DNA of 64,000 bases from JBPYCR01 sp051846935 (GCF_051846935.1 NZ_JBPYCS010000016.1:1-64000), one strand, 5' to 3'; shown: positions 15,938 to 25,524, counted from the first letter of the stretch. Notes: generated by a model not told the origin, from the sequence alone. Made by a program: numbers and translations.

Positions 15938-17992
15938 TTATTCTTTTTTATCATCTGCTTCCGGCTCTTGCTCGGATGCATCATCATCATGCTTACTTTT
16001 ATAGTCGTCTTCTGCTTTTTGTTTTACTTCTTCATACGATTTTGGATTTGCTTTGTTTTCAGCTTCTTCTTTAGAATTAATGTTTACTTTAACATCACTT
16101 TCTGCTTCTTGGGACGCGTCTTCTGACGTAGTCTCGCTAGTATCCTCCGAAACAGACTGTACGGGCATTATCCCTTTATCAAACAAAGATTTAATTTGTT
16201 CAGCATCGAGTGTTTCTACTTCAAGCAAAGTTTTCGCAATCAATTCTAACTTATCCTTATTATCTGTTAGAATCTGCTTGGCGCGGTCGTAACAATAATT
16301 AACAATGCTTTGCATTTCTTGATCAATTTCGTGTGCAATTGCATCGCTATAATTTTGTTCACTATGAAGATCTCTTCCTAAGAACGGATCTCCACCGCCA
16401 CCGCTAAATTGCGTTGGGCCAATCTTTTTACTCATACCGAATTCTGTAACCATTTTATTGGCGATGTTCGTAGCACGCTGAAAATCATTTGACGCTCCAG
16501 TACTTACATTACCTTCTCCAAAGATCAACTCTTCAGCTACACGCCCGCCTAATAATCCGGTAATCTTATCAAATAGTTCAGGCTTCGTAACAATGTAACG
16601 GTCTTCTTTCGGTAGCATAACCGCATACCCACCAGCCTGACCACGTGGGACGATCGTAACTTTATGTACCGTATCTGCATCGTCTAAAACCATACCAATT
16701 ACAGTGTGCCCACTTTCGTGATAAGCTACAATCTGTCTTTCTTTTTCGGAAATCACTCTGCTTTTCTTTGCTGGACCTGCGATTACACGGTCAATTGCTT
16801 CGTCAACTTCAAGCATCGTTATTACTTTTTTATCATGACGAGCTGCTACAAGTGCAGCTTCATTTAATAAGTTTTCTAAATCTGCACCAGAAAATCCTGG
16901 TGTACGCATTGCAATTGTTTTAATATTTACATCTTCTGCGAGTGGTTTGTTTCGAGCATGTACGTTTAAAACAGCCTCTCTACCTTTAACATCCGGTCGA
17001 TCAACGGTAATTTGTCGATCAAAACGACCTGGTCGCAATAAGGCAGGGTCAAGAATGTCGGGACGGTTCGTTGCAGCAATCATTATGATTCCTTCATTTT
17101 CACCAAACCCATCCATCTCCACAAGCAACTGGTTTAGCGTTTGTTCACGCTCATCGTGACCGCCACCTAAGCCTGCGCCTCGCTGTCTACCAACAGCATC
17201 TATCTCATCAATAAATATGATACATGGGGCGTTTTTCTTGGCGTTTTCAAATAAATCACGTACACGTGATGCACCAACACCTACAAACATTTCAACAAAA
17301 TCAGATCCACTAATCGAGAAAAACGGTGTGCCTGCTTCACCGGCAACTGCACGGGCAAGCAATGTTTTACCTGTACCTGGAGGCCCTACAAGTAGGACAC
17401 CCTTCGGAATACGGGCACCAACCTTAGAAAATTTGCGTGGATCTTTTAAAAATTCAACAACTTCCACAAGCTCTTGCTTCTCTTCATCTGCACCAGCGAC
17501 ATCGTCAAAGCGAACCTTTTCCTTTTCATCATTATATAATTTCGCTTTGCTTTTCCCAAAATTCATTACGCGGCCACCACCGCCACCGCCTTGGGCACGA
17601 GTGAAAATAAAAAAGAAAATTAACCCGATAATTAAAAACGGAAGCATCATAGTAAGGAAGTTGACAAATGCACTAGGTTGTTCTTCCTGTGCAACTTTTA
17701 ATACACTTTGTTCTGTCGCCTGATTATAAATCGAAGCAACAATGTCTGTGTTTTCTGGAACCTGTGTAATAAAAGGCTGCTTATCCTTTTCTAACGTACC
17801 AGTAATACGAATTATTTTATTTTTTGGTTCCATTGTCATTTCTGCAATTTCACCGTTATTTAACGCTTGCATAAATTCCTTCACGTTAAATTCTTCTGCT
17901 TGATCATTTTGTCCTTTAAATAATTGAATTACACCAATCAGAACTAAAAAGACAAGTGTGTAAAAGACGATATTTCGAAACGTCCGATTCAT
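15938..17992 (-). CDS. ftsH: ATP-dependent zinc metalloprotease FtsH
   Basis: Membrane-anchored AAA+ protease for quality control of membrane and regulatory proteins. The 684-residue protein has two TM helices (about 8-26 and 110-131) around an extracytoplasmic domain and a glycine-rich linker. The AAA module shows Walker A GPPGTGKT, Walker B IIFIDEIDA and the second region of homology. The zinc site reads HESGH where HEAGH is commoner; both metal-binding histidines and the glutamate are present. The C-terminal tail is unusually acidic with several histidines and lysines, and this tail is normally variable. Downstream of hpt and tilS as in B. subtilis. Confidence 0.97.
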   Translation of the reverse strand: MNRTFRNIVFYTLVFLVLIGVIQLFKGQNDQAEEFNVKEFMQALNNGEIAEMTMEPKNKIIRITGTLEKDKQPFITQVPENTDIVASIYNQATEQSVLKVAQEEQPSAFVNFLTMMLPFLIIGLIFFFIFTRAQGGGGGGRVMNFGKSKAKLYNDEKEKVRFDDVAGADEEKQELVEVVEFLKDPRKFSKVGARIPKGVLLVGPPGTGKTLLARAVAGEAGTPFFSISGSDFVEMFVGVGASRVRDLFENAKKNAPCIIFIDEIDAVGRQRGAGLGGGHDEREQTLNQLLVEMDGFGENEGIIMIAATNRPDILDPALLRPGRFDRQITVDRPDVKGREAVLNVHARNKPLAEDVNIKTIAMRTPGFSGADLENLLNEAALVAARHDKKVITMLEVDEAIDRVIAGPAKKSRVISEKERQIVAYHESGHTVIGMVLDDADTVHKVTIVPRGQAGGYAVMLPKEDRYIVTKPELFDKITGLLGGRVAEELIFGEGNVSTGASNDFQRATNIANKMVTEFGMSKKIGPTQFSGGGGDPFLGRDLHSEQNYSDAIAHEIDQEMQSIVNYCYDRAKQILTDNKDKLELIAKTLLEVETLDAEQIKSLFDKGIMPVQSVSEDTSETTSEDASQEAESDVKVNINSKEEAENKANPKSYEEVKQKAEDDYKSKHDDDASEQEPEADDKKE

Positions 17993-18028
17993 TGCCTACC
18001 TCCTCTCAAGCGAGAAAAACTACAACCA

Positions 18029-18058
18029 ATAGTACCATAGTAAAAACCGTTAATACAA
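18029..18058 (-). promoter_or_regulatory. Probable sigma-A promoter of ftsH
   Basis: On the minus strand -35 TTGTAT (18053-18058) and -10 TACTAT (18029-18034) are separated by 18 bp, followed by a 5' leader of about 30 nt with a GAGAGGAGG ribosome site. Confidence 0.5.
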
Positions 18059-18155
18059 CTAATTTCACTTAATAAAAAGCTTTTCTTTTCCTCTTGTATA
18101 ACTTTATGCGATAAACGATTAAAATTTGTTAGATATTTTCCCATTTTAAACGAAA

Positions 18156-18704
18156 TTACGATTCTTCTCCTCCATATATTTCAGGTTTTAAAATACCGAT
18201 ATACGGTAAATTACGGTACTTTTGGTTATAATCCAGTCCATAGCCGACGACAAATTCATTAGGCACTTGAAATCCTACAAGGTCTGCTTTAATATTAGCC
18301 GTTCGTCCCTCTGGCTTATCCAATAGCGTAACTATTTTAACAGAATTGGCTTTCCGGTATTTAAACAGATCAACCAAATACTCTAAAGTTAACCCACTGT
18401 CAATTATATCTTCTATAATTAACAAGTCACGTCCTTCAACCTTTGTGTCTAAATCTTTAACTATTTTAACTTCACCAGATGAACGTGTGCCACTGCCGTA
18501 GCTGGACACATCCATAAAGTCCATTTCCAAATGCGTATTTATGTAGCGGAGTACGTCAGACATAAAAGGCATTGCACCTTTAAGAACTCCGATTGCCAAC
18601 GGAAATTTACCTTCGTATTCTTTTGTCAATTGCTCGCCAATTTCTGCACATTTTGCACGAATCGCTTCTTCAGAAAATAACACCTTTTCTATATCGTTAT
18701 GCAT
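18156..18704 (-). CDS. hpt: Hypoxanthine phosphoribosyltransferase
   Basis: Salvages hypoxanthine and guanine by transfer to PRPP, giving IMP and GMP. The 182-residue protein contains the type I PRPP-binding motif LLIIEDIIDSGLTL (near residue 95) and the flexible-loop segment MDVSSYGSGTRSSG. The start lies 17 bp downstream of the tilS stop. The tilS-hpt-ftsH order is conserved in Bacillales, and in B. subtilis TilS and HprT jointly activate ftsH expression; the same may hold here but is not visible in the sequence. Confidence 0.96.
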   Translation of the reverse strand: MHNDIEKVLFSEEAIRAKCAEIGEQLTKEYEGKFPLAIGVLKGAMPFMSDVLRYINTHLEMDFMDVSSYGSGTRSSGEVKIVKDLDTKVEGRDLLIIEDIIDSGLTLEYLVDLFKYRKANSVKIVTLLDKPEGRTANIKADLVGFQVPNEFVVGYGLDYNQKYRNLPYIGILKPEIYGGEES

Positions 18705-18721
18705 TTTGAATCCTCCTATGT

Positions 18722-20119
18722 TTACTTACTTTCTGTAACTACCACTTCAATATATGGCGAATTTTCGACTTTTGCATTTGGATCCGCTTTCTGTAAGCCA
18801 ACGACCCATAAAATCTCATCTGCGGCATCTGTTACTAACATCTGACGATCGCGTTCTTTACGAGGGATTTTTCGATCAATAAATAAATCCTTTAGCTTCT
18901 TACTGCCGTTTAAGCCTCGTAATCGCAGCCGATCCCCAGCCTTTCTTGTACGAACAATTAATGGCAGCTGAATTGCAGCCGCACTGCATATATATGTATT
19001 GTTGCCTTTTTCCTCTCGCCGATTCGTAAATCGAGTCGACAGCTTTTCTCCATTTGGTAATACAACATCTCCGGGTACGCGTAGCTCCTTTACGTAGGGG
19101 GTAGATGCAAATGTTTGGCTTGTTTTTGAAAAGTAAAAGACAATTTGCTCGTACACTTTCTCGATTTTTAATCGACGGGGGAAATCCAGCTCTACATTGC
19201 TTTCCTTTGTCTCCAGCAGCGTGAAAAATATGTCTTCATGTACATAGGATAAATGAGCTGGCACTTCACTGTATAGATAGTTTAATATTAGATGAAAGGC
19301 TCTCCTTTGTAAAGAACGGTCATACTTTTTAAATGACTCAATTGGAAAATTTGCGTGTGCGTAATTTTCGTTAAATACCACAGCTTCTTCTACAAGTTTT
19401 TTTGCTTCCTTTTGCAAAAAGGATTCGTCCATTTGAAGCGTTTCGCTTAGCCGTTGTATCGTTTGGTGTATGTTCGGGTTACGCTCCTTAATTAACGGTA
19501 TAACACGCTTTCGTAAATAATTTCTCGTATATGCAGTATCCTCATTTGATGGATCGATACGTGGGAAAATTGCGTTTTTCTTACAATACTGTAAAATAGC
19601 ATCTTTCGTAATACACAAAAACGGTCGTACAATGTGGCCGGCTCCAAACGGTCGCTTTATCGGTATCCCTAAAACGGAGTTTGAGCCTGCTGAACGCATC
19701 CACTCCATTAACATTGTTTCTACTTGATCATCGGCATGATGTCCTAGCACTAAAAAATCGGCATTGAATTGTTCCATTTTTTGCTTAAAAATAGGGTAGC
19801 GTAAATTCCTTGCCGCTACTTGCGTGCTCACTTTGTACTTTTTCTTATACGACTGAACGTCAACGGAGGCTTTCTCGAATGGTATTTCCCATTGCTTGCA
19901 CATTCGTTCAACGTATATTAAGTCCTGCTTCGATTCCTCCCCTCTTAATTGATGGTCAACAGATATAGCAATAATATGTATGTTCCACTCCGTTTGAATA
20001 GAATAATAGAAGTGTAAAAGCGCCATTGAATCCGGTCCTCCAGAAACACCGAGGAGAACCGTTGCGTTTCTATGTAGTAACTGATGTTTCTCCATAAAAG
20101 CTCGTACGTCTTGTCTCAT
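18722..20119 (-). CDS. tilS: tRNA(Ile)-lysidine synthetase
   Basis: Modifies C34 of tRNA-Ile(CAU) to lysidine, changing its identity from Met to Ile; essential in most bacteria. The 465-residue protein has the N-type ATP-PPase P-loop VSGGPDSMALLHF near residue 25, the LGHHADDQVETMLM segment near residue 135, and a C-terminal TilS substrate-binding domain (about 375-450; RTRKAGDRLRLRG, KKLKDLFIDRKIPR). Adjacent to hpt and yabT as in B. subtilis. Confidence 0.96.
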   Translation of the reverse strand: MRQDVRAFMEKHQLLHRNATVLLGVSGGPDSMALLHFYYSIQTEWNIHIIAISVDHQLRGEESKQDLIYVERMCKQWEIPFEKASVDVQSYKKKYKVSTQVAARNLRYPIFKQKMEQFNADFLVLGHHADDQVETMLMEWMRSAGSNSVLGIPIKRPFGAGHIVRPFLCITKDAILQYCKKNAIFPRIDPSNEDTAYTRNYLRKRVIPLIKERNPNIHQTIQRLSETLQMDESFLQKEAKKLVEEAVVFNENYAHANFPIESFKKYDRSLQRRAFHLILNYLYSEVPAHLSYVHEDIFFTLLETKESNVELDFPRRLKIEKVYEQIVFYFSKTSQTFASTPYVKELRVPGDVVLPNGEKLSTRFTNRREEKGNNTYICSAAAIQLPLIVRTRKAGDRLRLRGLNGSKKLKDLFIDRKIPRKERDRQMLVTDAADEILWVVGLQKADPNAKVENSPYIEVVVTESK

Positions 20120-20188
20120 TATATACCCTTCTCACTAATGGAAATATGCACAATACTAGTTAATACTATTCTATAATATATGTCGCTA

Positions 20189-21115
20189 TTATGGTAGTAG
20201 AAGAGAAGATACATAATAGCCGGCAGCAATGAGGGTTACAAGGAATGATTCAATTAAAATGCTTTTCTCTCCATCGGCTACAGCTTGTGTAGACCTTTTT
20301 TTCCGTTGAACGATCATTGTCGCCAATTCGTGCTTCATCTCTGCACTCGACGTATATTTTCCTACAATAGCATTTTTCAATACATACCGATATGGCACGA
20401 GTGCTTTTACACGATCGATTTTAGAAAATAAAGTTTGCTGAGGTGTACGTGTTTTCTGAAAAAGATTCGGATAAAAAATAGCAATAAACACCATAGCAAA
20501 CGAAAACAAATCATAGCTTGGCTCTGCTTTTCGTGAACCTAGATTCCAGTACCCACGATCATAGAACTCTGTAAACTCTTTAATTGACCTGCCTATTTGT
20601 GTTGTTCCACCTACATCGACAAATCGTGCTTTGTGAGGAATGTTATCTATTAAAATATTGTCGAGCTTCAAATCTCCGAAAACCCACCCAGCTTGGTGCA
20701 GCCGTTCTAGACTTTCTAGTAGTTGAAGCATAAATACGCCGATCCACTGTTCGCCATTTTTTTCAATATAACGATCCAACCGCTCGCCCTCTATATACTC
20801 CATAACATAAAAAGAGTAGGTTCTCCCCCACGGCGCCACCCAATCATCCACATCCAATAAAAAAGGCCCTAGATGCGTATCTCGGACCTTCTGCAGCGAT
20901 TTCAGTACATTTACTTCTACGGTCATCGAAGTTCCTTGTTCACTAATCTTTAGCGCTGCCTTCATTCCGTTTATCGTGCATAAGTAGACGGAACCGATTG
21001 CTCCCGTACCTAGTTTTCTTTTTATTTTATACGTTTTATGATACCATTTTCCGGTTATTTTCGTACCAGATGGAACATCAATACCACGATTCTTCCACTT
21101 CGGCTTCTTCGTCAT
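20189..21115 (-). CDS. yabT: Membrane-anchored serine/threonine protein kinase YabT
   Basis: Hanks-type kinase of 308 aa with a C-terminal transmembrane helix (about residues 288-305) and no extracellular sensor. The glycine-rich loop GTGAIGSVYLC and a lysine in AALKIS are present. The catalytic loop reads FGDLKLDN, so the HRD histidine and arginine are replaced while the aspartate and asparagine remain. The DFG motif is DVGG. In B. subtilis YabT acts at the onset of sporulation and phosphorylates DNA-related proteins. Its start overlaps yabS by 38 bp with AAGGAG placed 8 nt before the ATG, which supports the overlap. Confidence 0.92.
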   Translation of the reverse strand: MTKKPKWKNRGIDVPSGTKITGKWYHKTYKIKRKLGTGAIGSVYLCTINGMKAALKISEQGTSMTVEVNVLKSLQKVRDTHLGPFLLDVDDWVAPWGRTYSFYVMEYIEGERLDRYIEKNGEQWIGVFMLQLLESLERLHQAGWVFGDLKLDNILIDNIPHKARFVDVGGTTQIGRSIKEFTEFYDRGYWNLGSRKAEPSYDLFSFAMVFIAIFYPNLFQKTRTPQQTLFSKIDRVKALVPYRYVLKNAIVGKYTSSAEMKHELATMIVQRKKRSTQAVADGEKSILIESFLVTLIAAGYYVSSLLLP

Positions 21116-21815
21116 CTTTAAAACTCCTTAGCAAGCTCTTCTTACCGAACTGAAACATTGCTTCTTTGATTGCAGGGCCCGTTGGCGTAATTCCTCCACT
21201 AGACAGCTTTGGAAATAAGGTTGAAATGGCATCAAGCTTCGGTGACCAGTTCAATACCTTTTCTACGTCTTTTCTTTTGCCTGGAAAACGAAATATAGAG
21301 AATTTATTTCTCCCTATGCGCGCATTTAAACTGATTGACAAGTCAATTAATGCTTCCCTTACCGTTTCAAGCTTGTCATGCATACTTGCACTTGTATCCA
21401 CAAGTACGAGCACTTCTAAATTACACGTTTCACCCATATCTTCTACAACTTCCATTACCTCACCGCGTTTTTCCGGCTCAAGATCGGTTAATTCCTGTTC
21501 TTGACCAAGTATTTGACGCAGCTCCTTATTCACGAATCCTTGAATCGTTTGTGTCATTGCTTGCTTCGTTACCATTTGCACCGTTTCTGCTAAAGACTCC
21601 TTATATACAATTTGACTTACGCCCCCACCTGAAAGCGCGATTTCCTCTACTTCTTGCAGACCTTCTGGTTCTTCTGATTCATCGTCTAAAATACCAATTA
21701 CATTGACAGTAATTCCTTGCTCATACGCAATTGCTGCTGTTACTGCCGGATCCTCTCCCTTATTCGAGCAACCATCTGTAATTAATAAAATTTGTCGTAA
21801 TGTTCCTTTTTTCAT
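21078..21815 (-). CDS. yabS: von Willebrand factor A domain protein YabS
   Basis: A 245-residue protein with two vWA-like halves. The N-terminal half starts with the MIDAS-like LITDGCSNKG, and the C-terminal half carries LVLVDTSASM (about residue 145), a DxSxS metal-binding motif. The linker is acidic. It lies between spoIIE and the kinase gene yabT, the same order as in B. subtilis. Function unknown; the conserved pairing suggests action with YabT during sporulation. Confidence 0.88.
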   Translation of the reverse strand: MKKGTLRQILLITDGCSNKGEDPAVTAAIAYEQGITVNVIGILDDESEEPEGLQEVEEIALSGGGVSQIVYKESLAETVQMVTKQAMTQTIQGFVNKELRQILGQEQELTDLEPEKRGEVMEVVEDMGETCNLEVLVLVDTSASMHDKLETVREALIDLSISLNARIGRNKFSIFRFPGKRKDVEKVLNWSPKLDAISTLFPKLSSGGITPTGPAIKEAMFQFGKKSLLRSFKDDEEAEVEESWY

Positions 21816-21899
21816 TTAAAACCCTCCTAGCTTCCACTAGCATCATCATCACCAAACTGGGGAAAATGTATACATGGAAACAAGAGGTATTCTCGGTCA

Positions 21900-24356
21900 T
21901 CATAGCGCTTCGCCGTGTGTATACTGTGGAATTGTTGCCCACTTCGGAGTGTTTTTTTCAACCTTTGCTACGAGTACAGTCATATCGTCTTCAATTGCAC
22001 CGCTCTTCGTACGGATCACTTCTTCTAATAACAAATCTGCAATTTCCTGTGGTTCGTTCGTTTTCATCTCTCTAATTTTGCGTTTTAACCAAATATCCGT
22101 ATTTTCGATATGCTTCGGAGCTTCAAAAATACCGTCACTCATCATAATTAAAAAGTCTCCCGCTTTTAACTGCTCTCCAACAATGTCAACATCAAATTCT
22201 CGAATAATCCCCATCGGTAAATTTCCCGATTCAATCGTTTTAATCTTCTCACCGCGCTTTATAAAGCTAGGCGTTGATCCTATTTTTAAACAACGTACCG
22301 CAGCGTTATGTAAGTTAATTACCGCCAAATCTAACGTAGCAAACATTTCATCCGTTGTACGTAATGTTAATATCGAATTAATCGACTTAATCGCTACCTT
22401 TTCTGGGATTCCAGTTTGTAAAATTTGCTGAAGCAGTCGTAATGTTTCCTCACTCTCTTCTCTTGCTCTCTTTCCATTCCCCATTCCATCACTAATTGCA
22501 AGCGCATATTTTCCTTCACCAATTTCCATCGTTGTATAGCTATCCCCTGATACGAGACCTCCTCCCTTCGCGGCATGGGAAACACCTGTCTCAATAACAT
22601 ATTCTTTTGCTGAGCCGAACGATAAAAAGCAAGGGCCATTTGGATAAGGAGAAATCTCTTCCTCTTTTACAATAATCATTTCGCTTAAAATGTCGGACAA
22701 AACAGGAGCAATTAGCTTCGCACCTTCCCCGCGATACTCCTCAAACTGAACCGTCATTTCGATGTCGACATCGCCTTTTTCTAACTGATAAATATCAATC
22801 TTTTCTAAATAGATTCCCATGCTTTTTAATGCGCTTACAATTTCCGTTTCCTGTTGCTCATGCTGCTCTCTTTCTTTTAATATCTCTTTAGCAAAATCAT
22901 CCATCACTTCTGAAACACCTTGAAGCTGATCCGCTACGAGTCGTTTGCTCTCCGTAACTTGTTTTTTTAATTTTTGATTTGCATCAAAAAACGACATTTC
23001 CTCTTTCATTGCTTCCATTACTTTTGTAGATTTCACACAATAATTTCCAAACTCTCGTACAAGCTTATGACCAGGCTCGTTACCGTCTGTCATACTATCC
23101 TTTAAGCTTTCCATAATTGAATAGGTTTGATCGAATTGCTTCTGCCAACAACGTTCCTTCATAAAACATTTTTGACACGTCCGTTCTGTTACTTGACTTA
23201 AAAAATAATCTGTTTCCTTTCGCGCACTTAGCTCTGCTTGCATTGCATCACTTTCAGTTGTTTGAAAGCTTTTCGATAACGCTTCAAATACATTTGAAAA
23301 CTGCACTACTCGTTTAGCTGTCACATTTCGAACCTTTTGCAAATATTGCTCCTGTTCATTGGAATATTCCTCTGTACCTGGAATATATCTAGCTATTCGA
23401 TTAAACCAGCTTGCAGGAGTTGAAAAAAATAGAACGATTGCCGTAAATGATTCAATTATTGAGGCGGTTAAAGCCGACGCATCCCCATATATGCCGACTA
23501 GAAATGTCCCTACTAATAACCCGACACTTACACCTATTTTTTTCCCTTCTTTTAACAATCCACCTAACAGCCCCGAGAAAGCGAGTAAACTCATCTGATA
23601 TAAATTCGCTACGTTCGCAAGTGATAAGATTAAACCAGTCACTACACCTACTGTTGATCCGATGGCTGCACCACCTACAAAAGACAATAATAGGACGAAG
23701 TAACGGGAGAAAACTTGTTCCAATGATGCGCCATATATTTCCCAACCAATTGTTCCGGTCAAGATCGAAGCAATTAAAATAATAACACAAACAATTTCTT
23801 CATTTTTTAATGTACGTTTGTATTTTCGTGGTGATATTAGCGGAATACTTTGCATAAATATTAATACGAGAACAGCACCCAAGACACCCTCGACTAAAAT
23901 AAGCATCCAATCGTAGGAGGAAAGCGGACGATTAACAGAATACAAAAAGAGCCTCGGCGCCAATGTGGATAGAAATACAAACAAAGGAATTTTTACTTGA
24001 TTGTTGTTCACATTTTGAAATAACTTTGCGAGGAATAAGTAAACAACGATTGCCAGCCCTAGGAAAATACCTTGATGTATGGAATAGGTAAACGCACCTG
24101 CTAAAATTGCAAGTACAACTTTTGCTGCTCTTTTTTTATGTACAACCCAGATCGTTGCAAGTAAGGCTACCGCAAACGGAGAAACTACGGACAAAATGAC
24201 CGCTCGTCCTAACAAAAAGCCTACAATATAAAAAAGCCAACCTCTTTCTAGTAAAACAGCCTTGAGCTGCATGTACATCCATTTACGTAGCTTGGACGAC
24301 AGACTCCTCTCCATAGCAAACGGCTTTTTCTTTAATTCAGGTACGGAATTCATCAT
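21900..24356 (-). CDS. spoIIE: Stage II sporulation protein E (PP2C-type phosphatase)
   Basis: Dephosphorylates the anti-anti-sigma factor SpoIIAA to release sigma-F in the forespore, and interacts with FtsZ at the polar septum. The 818-residue protein has an N-terminal membrane block with about ten helices (residues 35-330) and a central region with a CxxC...C cluster (TCQKCFMKERC). The C-terminal PP2C domain (about 590-800) carries AISDGMGNGKRA and LIMMSDGIFEA. Length matches the family. A Spo0A-type promoter with unusual spacing may precede it. Confidence 0.97.
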   Translation of the reverse strand: MMNSVPELKKKPFAMERSLSSKLRKWMYMQLKAVLLERGWLFYIVGFLLGRAVILSVVSPFAVALLATIWVVHKKRAAKVVLAILAGAFTYSIHQGIFLGLAIVVYLFLAKLFQNVNNNQVKIPLFVFLSTLAPRLFLYSVNRPLSSYDWMLILVEGVLGAVLVLIFMQSIPLISPRKYKRTLKNEEIVCVIILIASILTGTIGWEIYGASLEQVFSRYFVLLLSFVGGAAIGSTVGVVTGLILSLANVANLYQMSLLAFSGLLGGLLKEGKKIGVSVGLLVGTFLVGIYGDASALTASIIESFTAIVLFFSTPASWFNRIARYIPGTEEYSNEQEQYLQKVRNVTAKRVVQFSNVFEALSKSFQTTESDAMQAELSARKETDYFLSQVTERTCQKCFMKERCWQKQFDQTYSIMESLKDSMTDGNEPGHKLVREFGNYCVKSTKVMEAMKEEMSFFDANQKLKKQVTESKRLVADQLQGVSEVMDDFAKEILKEREQHEQQETEIVSALKSMGIYLEKIDIYQLEKGDVDIEMTVQFEEYRGEGAKLIAPVLSDILSEMIIVKEEEISPYPNGPCFLSFGSAKEYVIETGVSHAAKGGGLVSGDSYTTMEIGEGKYALAISDGMGNGKRAREESEETLRLLQQILQTGIPEKVAIKSINSILTLRTTDEMFATLDLAVINLHNAAVRCLKIGSTPSFIKRGEKIKTIESGNLPMGIIREFDVDIVGEQLKAGDFLIMMSDGIFEAPKHIENTDIWLKRKIREMKTNEPQEIADLLLEEVIRTKSGAIEDDMTVLVAKVEKNTPKWATIPQYTHGEAL

Positions 24357-24384
24357 ATTAACCCGGCCTCCCTCTCTTCTTCGT

Positions 24385-24418
24385 AATTAAATCACATAGA
24401 TAGTCTCTTTTTTGTCAA
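24385..24418 (-). promoter_or_regulatory. Possible Spo0A-activated promoter of spoIIE
   Basis: On the minus strand TTGACA (24413-24418) and a -10-like TTAATT (24385-24390) are 22 bp apart. Long spacing of 21-22 bp is known for Spo0A-activated sigma-A promoters of spoIIE and spoIIG in B. subtilis. A 6-of-7 match to the 0A box (AGTCGAA, minus strand) lies upstream at 24445-24451. The -10 match is weak, so this is tentative. Confidence 0.4.
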
Positions 24419-24905
24419 AACAAGGGGGCGAGCTCTATAAATCGTTCGACTTGATTAGAATGGGACAAACACTGTTCTACACGTTTTAACAGCCTTGGAT
24501 GAACGAAAGAATAGTCATCAAAGGACTAATAATCAACCCAACCATTATGCCACTCGTATTCGGCAACGTTTTCTTTTTATGCATAGTTTGTAACTTTATC
24601 ACGTAAATTTATGCTTACCGACAAAGTTTACGTTTAGTCACGTATTTATTTGATTCAAAAACGTTTGGCATTATCCTTGCTTTCCGGGGTTACCGTCTCA
24701 GCTTCTATGGCTCCTCGTCTCTGAGTCGTTACAGGAATCTTCGGACTCGTTCTGTTCTCCACGGAGTCTGCGGGTATTTCCTACGTCGTTAACGAAACGA
24801 ATCTGACAAAGAGCCTAAAAAGATAAAATAACTTATACAAAACGGATGTTTTTCAAGATTGTAAAGATCTACAAATACGTAACTCCATCCAAATAAGAAA
24901 TTTGT
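24419..24905. other. Intergenic gap upstream of spoIIE and tRNA-Met
   Basis: About 490 bp between divergent spoIIE and tRNA-Met. It contains a possible Spo0A box at 24445-24451 and a dispersed repeat at about 24675-24795. No open frame with a ribosome site was found. Confidence 0.5.
24675..24795 (-). repeat. Dispersed intergenic repeat, family 2, copy 2
   Basis: Read on the minus strand this roughly 120 bp aligns by eye with the repeat near 15.7 kb, at about three-quarters identity, including GAGTCCGAAGAT, CTGTAACGACTC, ACGAGGAGCC and CGGAAAGC. It is therefore an inverted, diverged copy of the same family. No coding potential is evident. Confidence 0.65.
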
Positions 24906-24934
24906 TTGACACAAGTCATCCTTTGTTGTATGAT
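24906..24934 (+). promoter_or_regulatory. Sigma-A promoter of tRNA-Met
   Basis: A consensus -35 TTGACA (24906-24911) and -10 TATGAT (24929-24934) are separated by exactly 17 bp, 21 bp before the tRNA 5' end. Confidence 0.85.
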
Positions 24935-24955
24935 ATTTTCTGTTGTTCCATTTTT

Positions 24956-25029
24956 GGCGGTGTAGCTCAGCTGGCGAGAGCGCACGGTTCATACCCGTGA
25001 GGTCGGGGGTTCGATCCCCTCCGCCGCTA
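24956..25029 (+). tRNA. trnM: tRNA-Met (anticodon CAT, elongator type)
   Basis: A 74-nt cloverleaf can be drawn: a 7-bp acceptor stem with G-T closing and wobble pairs, TAGCTC after the stem, anticodon loop TTCATAC, and T-arm GGTTCGATC ending in discriminator A73. CCA is not encoded. It resembles the B. subtilis tRNA-Met next to spoIIE and lacks initiator features (no mismatch at 1-72 with the G-C-rich initiator stem). The tRNA-Glu that follows in B. subtilis is absent. Confidence 0.95.
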
Positions 25030-25047
25030 TATCAATATTTGATTACG

Positions 25048-25093
25048 AAAAAAGCAGAAAGCCATTTTTAAAAATGACTTTCTGCTTTTTTTA
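25048..25093. terminator. Bidirectional terminator between tRNA-Met and yabR
   Basis: An AAAAAAGCAGAAAG / CTTTCTGCTTTTTTT hairpin with A- and T-runs on opposite sides lies between two convergent transcripts and can serve both. Confidence 0.85.
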
Positions 25094-25140
25094 TTTATGA
25101 ATTCATATAATAGAGCATTCTATTCATAGACAGCAAACTG

Positions 25141-25524
25141 CTATCCTCTTTTAGCACCTCGACCTCCGCGTCTTGATTCCGTGTGCTTCTTTAAAGAGGC
25201 TAAACGGTCTTCCGAATCTTTTAAGAAACGGTTCATTTTTGATTCGAAATTCTCCACGCGTTCACGCGGATTGCGTTGACGTACCGGTTTCTCTTTAGCC
25301 TTTTTAATAGACAGGCCAATTTTACCATCTTTTTCAACATTAATGACTTTAACTTTAATTTCCTCGCCAACACTTAAGTGCTCATTAATGTCCTTCACGT
25401 AATTGTCGGCAACCTCACTAATGTGGACGAGGCCCGTTGTTCCTTTATCGAGCTCTACAAATGCTCCAAAGTTAGTGATACCTGTTACCTTTCCTTGCAA
25501 TTTGCTGCCTACTTCAATTGACAT
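25141..25524 (-). CDS. yabR: S1 RNA-binding domain protein YabR
   Basis: A 127-residue protein with one S1 domain (residues 1-72; GKVTGITNFGAFVELD, GLVHISEVAD, VKVINVEKDGKIGLSIK). A basic tail ends in GGRGAKRG. It resembles general stress protein 13 and polynucleotide phosphorylase S1 modules and probably binds RNA or ribosomes. It is the last gene of the rqcP-yabP-yabQ-divIC-yabR run and ends at a shared terminator. Confidence 0.9.
   Translation of the reverse strand: MSIEVGSKLQGKVTGITNFGAFVELDKGTTGLVHISEVADNYVKDINEHLSVGEEIKVKVINVEKDGKIGLSIKKAKEKPVRQRNPRERVENFESKMNRFLKDSEDRLASLKKHTESRRGGRGAKRG

Noticed and set aside
15938..17992. Plus-strand open frames antisense to ftsH (for example 17217-17723)
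   Set aside because: They mirror the codon structure of ftsH on the other strand and lack start signals or family motifs.
22394..24356. Overlapping frames on both strands within spoIIE
   Set aside because: SpoIIE is complete and well conserved across the region; the others are shadows.
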